DNA from: an uncultured Solimonas sp.
GTDB taxonomy: Bacteria > Pseudomonadota > Gammaproteobacteria > Nevskiales > Nevskiaceae
Length of the DNA stretch: 12,248 nucleotides
Reading direction: 5' to 3'
Assembly (NCBI GenBank): GCA_946478985.1
Contig: CAMLDZ010000090.1
Span: forward strand, 1-12,248
Shown here: piece after piece, positions 8,101 through 12,248 of the stretch
How positions within the stretch are numbered: position 1 is the stretch's first letter
How the letters are laid out: each line of letters opens with the position of its first letter
The notes under the pieces: generated by a model
Told to the model about the DNA's origin: nothing
The model's input: only the letters and a program-made list of their open reading frames with translations
Database searches by the model: none
Position numbers and translations under genes: made by a program

Positions 8101-8202
8101 CGACAGCGCGCGCCAGCCGGCCAGCAGCAGCACCAGATTGACCACCACCGCCAGCACCGGATGGCGGATGAAGACATCGGTGAACGCGCGGGTCGAGGCC
8201 AT
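5131..8202 (-). CDS. RND-family multidrug efflux permease (AcrB/MexB type)
   Basis: A 1023-residue inner-membrane, proton-driven trimeric transporter, full length for the HAE-RND class. The N-terminus F-T-D-V-F-I-R-H-P-V-L-A and the first TM helix (about 11-33) are followed by a periplasmic porter loop, the TM2-6 block (about 340-500), a second large loop and the C-terminal TM block. The proton-relay aspartates are adjacent, D405-D406 in G-L-V-V-D-D-A-I-V-V-V-E-N in TM4, and the partner Lys is K915 in G-L-I-A-K-N-G-I-L-I-V-E-F in TM10, so the pump looks functional. Tandem Asp and the overall sequence favour drug or organic-compound efflux over the heavy-metal class. The start lies 11 nt after the adaptor stop, and a strong AAGGAG (8210-8215 on the minus strand) overlaps that stop, so the two genes are co-transcribed. 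No TolC/OprM-type outer-membrane gene follows. Substrates cannot be named from sequence; SoxR control suggests redox-active compounds. Confidence 0.96.
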   Translation of the reverse strand: MASTRAFTDVFIRHPVLAVVVNLVLLLAGWRALSALPIQQYPKLESSSVVITTAYVGASAETVRGFVTTPIERVVSAISGVDTVESTSRAGTSIVTVRLQLDHSATAALSEVNARLQQVRSELPAEAEPPSVEVQRADRPYASFYIAFASRQRSAPAITDWLQRDLQPQLATVPGVQRVSFEGAQPLAMRIWMDPDRLAAYGLSPGDVQRALLRNNYLAALGQTKSDLVQVNLLTDTDLRSTEEFAQLVVSERDGAVVRLADVAKVELGAEEPEYIGTYNDSEVVYLGVWPAIGSNEIDVGHALKAKMAQLTQTMPPDIEMHMAYDGTMFMEAALKDIGGTLVETVAIVALVVFLFMGSARTALVPLVAMPVSLVGAGLIMYAFGFSLNLLTILAIVLAVGLVVDDAIVVVENVERHLRAGKSRLDAALAGARELRGPIIAMTITLAAVYTPIAFQGGLTGSLFLEFAITLAGAVVVSGLVALTLSPVMSAHFISTQAQESRLSRVVHGAFARVSGTYARALDAALQMRGAVVVAALLVALAAVPLYLYSRQELAPVEDQSHISLYFEAAPDSTIAATHRELNSVVQSLMAFPEAKSMWSLTANWGGFGGLDAKHWHERERSTEAIYGEVYGAVSQIPGLRVFPRLDPPLPTPGQYDVELVMQSEAPPEQLLQAVGAVLGAGWQSGKFLYVDTDLKIDMPEARIVLDRERVADLGLDLAGVGAELGTLLGGNYVNRFNWQDRSYKVIPQIGREGRRTLEPLLDLKIRTPSGDLVPVSAFTSVETRSAPRALMRFQQRNAVRVFGGVLPGVTKEEGLRVLEAAAATQPGLSIDYAGESRQLRHEASALTVTLGFAVVLIYLVLAAQFRSFRDPLIVLLGSVPLAISAALLFSFLGLTTINIYSQVGLITLVGLIAKNGILIVEFANTLQEQGRDKLQALREASLTRLRPVLMTSAATVFGHLPLVFVSGPGAAARNSIGIVLVAGMVIGTVFTLFVVPAFYALIAADHRRRNEAALVQALPEGG

Positions 8203-8213
8203 GCGCGCGCTCC

Positions 8214-9311
8214 TTACGGTGCCGCCGCGGCGCTGGCCGCCGCGGCGCCGTTGCTGACGGCGACCAGCGCGCCTTCGCGCAGCTTGAACGAGCCGCCGGC
8301 GGCGATCTCCTCGCCGGCTTTCACACCGTCGTCGAGCAGCACCTCGTCGCCCAGCATCGCCCGCGTGCGCACCCGGCGCAGCGTGGCGCGCGGCTGGCCA
8401 CCGGCGTCGGCGATCACGAACACGTGATCGCCCTGCGCATCGCGGCGCAGCGCGCTGGCCGGCAGCGCCACCGCCGGGCTGGCGGCTGCGGTCGGCAAAC
8501 TGACGCGTACCGAGGCGCCGGGCTGCAGCGCGGCACCGTCGACCCGCACGCGGACCATCGCATTGCGCGTACCGCTGTCGACGCGCGCGTCGATGGCGAC
8601 GATCCGCGCATCCAGCGAAGTCGCCGCTGCGAGCTGCACGGTCTCGTCTGTCCGCAGTTGCGCGGCGACCTGCTGCGGTACCTGGAAATCGACGTAGCTC
8701 GCGGTATCGATGCCTTGCAGCGTCGTCAGCAGCGTGCCTTCTTCGAGGAACTGGCCCTCATGCACGTCGGCGATGCCGACGCGCGCGGTGAACGGCGCAC
8801 GCAGCGTCTTACGCGCGATCACCGCCTGCACGCGGCCGATGCGCGCCACCGTCACCGCCCGCTCGGCCTCGGCGCGGTCGAGTGCCTCACGTGAGGTGGC
8901 GCCGCTCTCGTGCAGCAGCGCGTAGCGCCGGGCCACCGTCTCGGCCAGCGCGGCCTGCGCCCTGAGCTCGGCCAGCTCGGCTTCCTCGACGCGGGTGTCG
9001 AGGGCGACCAGCACGGTGCCGGCCTGCACCACTGCGCCCGGCGTCAGCGCCACGCGGCGCACGGTACCGGCCAGCTCGTTGCGCAGGCTGATCGAGCGCA
9101 GCGCGACCACGGTGCCGATCGCGCTCATCGTCGGCCGATGCTCGCGGCTCTGCGCGCGCACCGTGGTGATCACTTCCGCCGGCTCCGGCTGGCTGGCGGC
9201 GGCGGCCGCCTCGGCACGCAGGCCGGCGCGCTTCCACAGCGCCAGCGTCGCCGCCACCACCACCAGCAGCACCAGCAACAGCGCCGAACGGCGCCAGGAT
9301 TTCCGCGTCAT
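8214..9311 (-). CDS. RND efflux periplasmic adaptor (membrane fusion protein)
   Basis: A 365-residue adaptor linking the RND permease to an outer-membrane channel. A positively charged N-terminus and one TM helix (about 9-26) anchor it in the inner membrane; there is no lipobox Cys, unlike AcrA/MexA. The biotinyl-lipoyl-like half motif G-T-V-V-A-L-R-S-I-S-L-R-N-E-L-A-G-T-V (about 66-84), a short helical hairpin rich in Ala/Glu/Arg (about 105-165), the second lipoyl half with L-R-A-P-F-T-A-R-V-G (about 169-178) and a beta-barrel domain follow in the usual order. The short hairpin is typical of smaller MFPs of non-enteric pumps. The C-terminus is an unusual Ala-rich tail. The start at 9311 is preferred over an in-frame ATG at 9344 because GGGAG lies six nt upstream and the charged TM start follows at once. 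It is the first gene of the pump operon, divergent from soxR and probably SoxR-activated. Confidence 0.94.
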   Translation of the reverse strand: MTRKSWRRSALLLVLLVVVAATLALWKRAGLRAEAAAAASQPEPAEVITTVRAQSREHRPTMSAIGTVVALRSISLRNELAGTVRRVALTPGAVVQAGTVLVALDTRVEEAELAELRAQAALAETVARRYALLHESGATSREALDRAEAERAVTVARIGRVQAVIARKTLRAPFTARVGIADVHEGQFLEEGTLLTTLQGIDTASYVDFQVPQQVAAQLRTDETVQLAAATSLDARIVAIDARVDSGTRNAMVRVRVDGAALQPGASVRVSLPTAAASPAVALPASALRRDAQGDHVFVIADAGGQPRATLRRVRTRAMLGDEVLLDDGVKAGEEIAAGGSFKLREGALVAVSNGAAAASAAAAP

Positions 9312-9317
9312 GAAGCA

Positions 9318-9322
9318 CTCCC
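9318..9322 (-). promoter_or_regulatory. Ribosome binding site that fixes the adaptor start
   Basis: GGGAG on the minus strand, 6 nt before the ATG at 9311. It favours this start over the upstream in-frame ATG at 9344. Confidence 0.6.
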
Positions 9323-9385
9323 ATTCATCTCGATGTCCTTGCAAAGCCCTGCACGGCGCGCAGGTACCACTGGCAGCCGGCGCGC

Positions 9386-9416
9386 AGGCTAGAAGTTAAA
9401 GCAAACTTGAAGTCAA
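9386..9416 (-). promoter_or_regulatory. SoxR-type promoter of the RND operon (19-bp spacer, SoxR box)
   Basis: On the minus strand, a -35 TTGACT (9411-9416) and a -10 TAGCCT (9386-9391) are separated by 19 bp, the over-long spacing typical of MerR-family-activated promoters. The spacer starts TCAAGTT, as in E. coli soxS. The 18-bp segment at 9395-9412 agrees with the soxS SoxR box at 12 of 18 positions (as recalled), keeping TCAAGTT and CTT; the right half is degenerate. The predicted transcript starts near 9379, giving a leader of about 70 nt before the adaptor ATG. That soxR itself is divergent from this site strongly supports the reading. Confidence 0.72.
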
Positions 9417-9435
9417 GCCGCCTCTCGTCTAGCCT
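9407..9435 (+). promoter_or_regulatory. soxR promoter, predicted leaderless transcript
   Basis: TTGAAG (9407-9412) and TAGCCT (9430-9435) are separated by 17 bp. Only 6 nt separate the -10 from the soxR ATG at 9442, so transcription should begin at or within a base or two of the start codon. No Shine-Dalgarno precedes the ATG, consistent with leaderless translation. The -35 overlaps the divergent pump -35 by 2 bp, inside the SoxR site, so SoxR binding should also repress its own gene. Confidence 0.55.
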
Positions 9436-9441
9436 GCGTGC

Positions 9442-9921
9442 ATGTCCGAATTGCTGACCATCACCACCGTCGCCAAGCGCAGCGGCGTCGCCGCTTCGGC
9501 GCTGCGCTTCTACGAACAGCGCGGGCTGATCCGCTCCGAGCGCGCCGGCAGCGGCCATCGCCGTTATCCGCGCCACGTGCTGCGCCGGCTCGCCTTCATC
9601 GTCTTCGCGCAGCGCATCGGCCTGTCGCTCGACGACATCGGCAACGAACTGGCGCGGCTGCCCCAGGACGAGGTGCCCAACGGCCGCGACTGGGCGCGCC
9701 TGTCGAGCGGCTGGAGCCGCTGCATCGACGCGCAGATCGCCGAACTGCAGCGGCTGCGCGATGGCCTCGCCGACTGCATCGGTTGCGGCTGCCTGTCGCT
9801 GAAGCGCTGCCAGTTGGTCAACCCGGGCGACCGGGCCGCGCGCATGGGCAGCGGACCGTATGCCTGGACCAGCTGCGCCGCGAGCTCGCCTGCCGTGCCC
9901 GGGAAGCCGGCCCGGCGTTGA
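9442..9921 (+). CDS. soxR: Redox-sensing transcriptional regulator SoxR
   Basis: A 159-residue MerR-family dimeric activator carrying a [2Fe-2S] cluster; oxidation of the cluster by redox-cycling compounds, superoxide or NO remodels the promoter and switches transcription on. The winged-helix DNA-binding domain spans about 6-75 (A-K-R-S-G-V-A-A-S-A-L-R-F-Y-E, then R-R-Y at 40-42), followed by a dimerisation helix and the cluster loop C112-I-G-C115-G-C117-L-S-x3-C123, the exact C-x2-C-x-C-x5-C SoxR signature. The motif W84-x-R-L-S-S-x-W91 also matches SoxR, and the length is close to E. coli SoxR (154). The extra Cys C94 lies outside the cluster loop. No soxS is adjacent; the divergent RND operon is the evident target. 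The ATG at 9442 has no ribosome binding site but fits a leaderless transcript. Confidence 0.97.
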   Translation: MSELLTITTVAKRSGVAASALRFYEQRGLIRSERAGSGHRRYPRHVLRRLAFIVFAQRIGLSLDDIGNELARLPQDEVPNGRDWARLSSGWSRCIDAQIAELQRLRDGLADCIGCGCLSLKRCQLVNPGDRAARMGSGPYAWTSCAASSPAVPGKPARR

Positions 9922-9940
9922 CTGAGCTGCGCACGGCCTG

Positions 9941-9970
9941 TTCGCGCCATTGTTGCCTCCACGGTAGATT
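9941..9970 (+). promoter_or_regulatory. Possible promoter of the AraC-family gene
   Basis: TTCGCG (9941-9946) and TAGATT (9965-9970), 18 bp apart, lie within the 172-nt gap between soxR and the AraC-family gene. Only partial matches to consensus; the leader would be about 115 nt. I see no further structure in this gap. Confidence 0.3.
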
Positions 9971-10093
9971 CAGCGCCAAACGGGGGGCGATCATCGACGG
10001 CACCGGCGCATACGTCGCGCATGATCGGCCGGCACGCAGCACAAACGGACACAGAAGGCCGGGTGCAACCGGCCGGCGCAGTGGAGTGGCGGC

Positions 10094-10948
10094 ATGGGCG
10101 ATTTTGCAGATGGTTTCGATGGTCCGCGTTCGACGCGTGCGGCAACGGCTGGCGGGCCGCTCGTAGAACTGCGCTGGCAGCAGACCCGCGCCGGCCCGAT
10201 CGAGCTGCGGCCTTCGGCGCTGCACCGCATCCGCCTGCACAGCGGCGCGCCGGTGCGCGGCGCCTGCAGCGCCGTGGCCTTCACCTATACCGCCGGCGAT
10301 CTCGACCTGCTGCCGGCCGGCCATGCCGAAAGCTGGCAGGAGTATGACGACAGCCGCTCGCTATGGCTGAGCCTGTCGGCGCGGCTGCTGCAGCGCGCCG
10401 CCGAGGATCTGGATCTGGACCCGGCCCGCGCGCACCCGGATCTGAAATACCAGTTCCGTGATCCGCACATCGAACACATCGCCTGGGCACTGGAGGCCGA
10501 GCAGCACGACGGCGGTGCGCGGAGTGGCGGTCACGATCGCCTGTACGCGGAAAGCCTGGGCTACGCGCTCGCCGTGCACCTGCTGCGCCGCCACGCGCGA
10601 CCACTGACAGGCGATGCCGGGCTGCCGCCGGCGCGGCTGCGGCGGCTGGAAAGCTACATCGACACGCATCTGGATCGCGAGCTGTCGCTGCCGGCTCTCG
10701 CCGACGTGGCCGGCGTCAGCGTCTCGCACCTCAAGACCCTGTTCCGCCGCTCGACCGGCCTGCCGGTTCATCAGTACGTGCTGCGCCGCCGCGTCGAACG
10801 CGCGCGCCTGCTGCTGGAACGCGGCGAACTGCCGCTCAGCCAGATCGCGCTCGAAGCCGGCTTCGCACACCAGAGTCACATGGCACGCTGCATGCGCCGG
10901 CTGCTCGGCACTACGCCGGCAGCGCTACGGCGTTCGCAGCAGCGCTAG
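10094..10948 (+). CDS. AraC/XylS-family transcriptional regulator
   Basis: A 284-residue cytosolic regulator. The C-terminal 100 residues form the family's double helix-turn-helix: L-S-L-P-A-L-A-D-V-A-G-V-S-V-S-H-L-K-T-L-F-R-R (198-219) as the first HTH, G-x-P-V-H-Q-Y-V-L-R-R-R-V-E-R-A-R-L-L-L as the linker helix, and I-A-L-E-A-G-F-A-H-Q-S-H-M-A-R-C-M-R-R (251-269) as the second, ending in the usual G-T-T-P-A-A-L-R-R. The N-terminal half (about 20-180) is a divergent sensor region with no residues I can assign to a ligand; the first 20 residues look disordered. GGAG (10083-10086) seven nt before the ATG supports the start. Its stop is 6 nt from that of a decayed MFS transporter gene on the opposite strand. 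That pairing suggests it may once have regulated that transporter, but this is speculative. Effector unknown. Confidence 0.9.
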   Translation: MGDFADGFDGPRSTRAATAGGPLVELRWQQTRAGPIELRPSALHRIRLHSGAPVRGACSAVAFTYTAGDLDLLPAGHAESWQEYDDSRSLWLSLSARLLQRAAEDLDLDPARAHPDLKYQFRDPHIEHIAWALEAEQHDGGARSGGHDRLYAESLGYALAVHLLRRHARPLTGDAGLPPARLRRLESYIDTHLDRELSLPALADVAGVSVSHLKTLFRRSTGLPVHQYVLRRRVERARLLLERGELPLSQIALEAGFAHQSHMARCMRRLLGTTPAALRRSQQR

Positions 10949-10954
10949 GGCCTG

Positions 10955-11221
10955 TCAACGCGAGGGCCACCGCTTTGATGCCACCGCGCATCGCGCCGTG
11001 CGCAGCAAGTGCACGGCAACCAGCGCGGACGCCGCCACCGACAGCGTCGATAGCAGGAACACCGCGGCAAAACCGAAAGCGCCGGCCGCCAGACCCAGCA
11101 GCGGGCCGCTGCAGCCGGCGGCCAGGTCATAGAACGCGGCGTAGGCGCCCATCGCGGCGCACGCTGGACAGCCGCTGCCGTCGTGCCGGCGGCGTCGTGC
11201 GGCCTCGACGCCAGCGGCCAG
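10955..11221 (-). pseudogene. C-terminal remnant of an MFS transporter (YfcJ/YhhS-like)
   Basis: The minus-strand frame ending at 10955 encodes about 66 residues that read as the last two TM helices of a major-facilitator transporter: A-A-M-G-A-Y-A-A-F-Y-D-L-A-A-G (from about 11158), then G-P-L-L-G-L-A-A-G-A-F-G-F-A-A-V-F-L-L-S-T-L. It resembles the YfcJ/YhhS drug/sugar exporter group (R-G-x-A-L-G-x-Y-x-x-F-x-D). Further upstream, G-V-E-A-A-R-R (about 11221-11195) resembles the family's G-V-E-A-V-R-R, but about 11 unrelated, Cys-containing residues lie between it and the good match, where about 7 are expected, so indels or frameshifts are likely. Nothing like the remaining helices exists above about 11225, where the next gene begins on the other strand. 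No start codon with a ribosome binding site is evident. It accounts for most of the 315-nt space between the AraC-family and DUF4105 genes. Confidence 0.72.
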
Positions 11222-11263
11222 TCGCCCGCATGCTTGCGCCTTCAAGTCGATGACCGCGTGAAG

Positions 11264-12247
11264 ATGATGCTGCTCAAGATCGCCGCGTGCCTGCTATGCC
11301 TGCTGTTCGGTGCTTGGGGCGCGCTGGCGCTGCACTTCCAGGCACCCGCTCCGGCGCGGCTCGCGCTGCTCGGCGGCTGGCTGCTGCTCAGCGCTGCCGC
11401 GGCGCTGGGGCTCTGGTGGCTGCCGCTGCGCGCGCTGCTGATCTACGCCCTCGCCTGCGCCGCGCTGCTGGCCTGGTGGCTGCAGCTGGCGCCGTCGAAC
11501 CACCGCGACTGGGCCGACGATGTGGCACTGCAGGCGACCGGCAGCGTCGACGGCTCCCGTGTGCGGCTCGACCATGTGCGCAACTTCCGCTGGCGCAGGC
11601 CCGACGATTACGACGTCCGCTGGGAGGCGCGCGAATACGATCTGGAGCGCCTGCAGTCGGTCGACATGATCCTGTCGTACTGGGGCCGGCCGGCGATCGC
11701 CCACGTGATGGTCTCGTTCGGCTTCGAGGGTGGCGAGCAGCTGGTGTTCTCGGTGGAGATCCGCCGCGAGCGCCACGAGCAGTTCTCCGAACTCGGCGGC
11801 TTTTTCAAACAGTTCGAGGCCAGCGTGATCGCCGCCGACGAACGCGACATCGTCTACCTGCGCACCAATGTCCGCGGCGAAGACGACTACCTTTATCGCA
11901 TCCGGATGCCGGACGCGGCGCGGCGCTCGCTATTGCTTGCGTACGTGGAGGAAGCCAACCGCCTGGCGCGCCGGCCGCGCCACTACAACACCATCACCGC
12001 CAACTGCACGACGCTGGTCTACAAGATGGTCGCGCGCATCATCGACGGCCTGCCGATGGACTACCGGCTGATCTTCTCCGGGCGGCTGCCGGAATACGTG
12101 CACAAGCTCGGCGGCCTCGCACCCGGCCAGCCGCTCACCGAGCTGCGCGAGCGCGGTCGTATCACCCAGCGTGCACTGGCAGCCGGATACGCAGCGGATT
12201 TTTCCCAGGCCATCCGTCGCGGCGTGCCGAGGATCGCGGCGGACTAG
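11264..12247 (+). CDS. DUF4105 (Lnb N-terminal periplasmic domain) membrane protein
   Basis: A 327-residue protein with three N-terminal TM helices (about 3-23, 31-53, 56-74) and a soluble domain probably facing the periplasm. The soluble part matches DUF4105, now called the Lnb N-terminal periplasmic domain after a lipoprotein N-acyltransferase of Bacteroides (from memory). Family hallmarks are S-Y-W-G-R-P-A-I-A-H147-V-M-V-S-F-G-F and Y-N-T-I-T-A-N-C248-T-T-L-V-Y; the His and Cys are candidate catalytic residues in a papain/NlpC-like arrangement. Proteobacterial members have no assigned activity, and most Gammaproteobacteria use the apolipoprotein N-acyltransferase Lnt, so the Lnb name should not be read as function. 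Upstream in-frame codons to 11183 exist, but they overlap the MFS remnant and look non-coding; the ATG-ATG pair at 11264/11267 begins a sensible TM helix, with only GTGAAG upstream. Last gene in the window, complete. Confidence 0.82.
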   Translation: MMLLKIAACLLCLLFGAWGALALHFQAPAPARLALLGGWLLLSAAAALGLWWLPLRALLIYALACAALLAWWLQLAPSNHRDWADDVALQATGSVDGSRVRLDHVRNFRWRRPDDYDVRWEAREYDLERLQSVDMILSYWGRPAIAHVMVSFGFEGGEQLVFSVEIRRERHEQFSELGGFFKQFEASVIAADERDIVYLRTNVRGEDDYLYRIRMPDAARRSLLLAYVEEANRLARRPRHYNTITANCTTLVYKMVARIIDGLPMDYRLIFSGRLPEYVHKLGGLAPGQPLTELRERGRITQRALAAGYAADFSQAIRRGVPRIAAD

Positions 12248-12248
12248 G

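Noticed and set aside
5182..8427. A 1081-codon open frame on the plus strand, antisense to the RND permease.
   Set aside because: It translates to a His/Arg/Gln-rich low-complexity sequence with no recognisable domain. The opposite strand encodes a complete RND permease with all key residues. Such frames are common opposite GC-rich genes.
11183..11263. Upstream in-frame extension of the DUF4105 gene.
   Set aside because: The extra 27 residues overlap the MFS remnant and give no signal or domain. The ATG at 11264 directly precedes the first TM helix.
1..12248. Search by eye for CRISPR repeats, tRNAs, transposase genes, toxin-antitoxin pairs or anti-phage cassettes.
   Set aside because: No regularly spaced repeats, cloverleaf-like sequences, transposase motifs or defence-type domains were seen. 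All sizeable gaps are explained by promoters, hairpins or the MFS remnant.

Overview
The window is very GC-rich, densely coding DNA. Its gene families (class II fumarase, bacterioferritin-like FtnA, YjdM/PhnA, SoxR, RND efflux, DUF4105/Lnb) suggest a Gammaproteobacterium, perhaps of the Xanthomonadales/Nevskiales type. The phylum-level guess is fair; the order is only an impression from protein similarity recalled without a search. There are eleven intact protein genes and one decayed gene. I see no rRNA, tRNA, CRISPR array, insertion sequence or prophage.

Layout. Positions 1-2433 are all on the minus strand: fumC, then a bacterioferritin-family gene lacking the heme-ligand methionine, then a YbjQ-family gene, with hairpins separating them. 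A divergent intergenic region (2434-2608) leads into three plus-strand genes: a COG2509 FAD-dependent dehydrogenase, yjdM/phnA, and a small ABM-fold protein carrying the Asn/Trp/His set of IsdG-type heme monooxygenases. A palindromic repeat element (5029-5130) fills the space between that gene and the convergent efflux operon (8214-9311 adaptor, then 5131-8202 RND permease). soxR is divergent from the operon at 9442. An AraC-family regulator follows (10094-10948), convergent with the C-terminal remnant of an MFS transporter (10955 to about 11221, minus). Last comes a membrane-anchored DUF4105/Lnb-domain protein (11264-12247).

How the genes fit together. The best-supported circuit is soxR plus the RND pump. 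They share a 130-bp region whose minus-strand promoter has a 19-bp spacer and a SoxR-box-like sequence, the layout expected of a promoter switched on by oxidised SoxR. No soxS lies nearby, so SoxR probably controls the pump directly, as in non-enteric bacteria. The pump operon lacks an outer-membrane channel gene. The predicted soxR promoter places the transcript start at the ATG, suggesting a leaderless mRNA. Iron and redox handling recurs in neighbouring genes (iron-free fumarase, iron-storage ferritin, candidate heme monooxygenase), but co-regulation is inference. No wholly new multi-gene system is evident. The most unusual items are the soxR/pump promoter geometry, the Thr-for-Met ferritin, the palindromic element and the MFS gene remnant.
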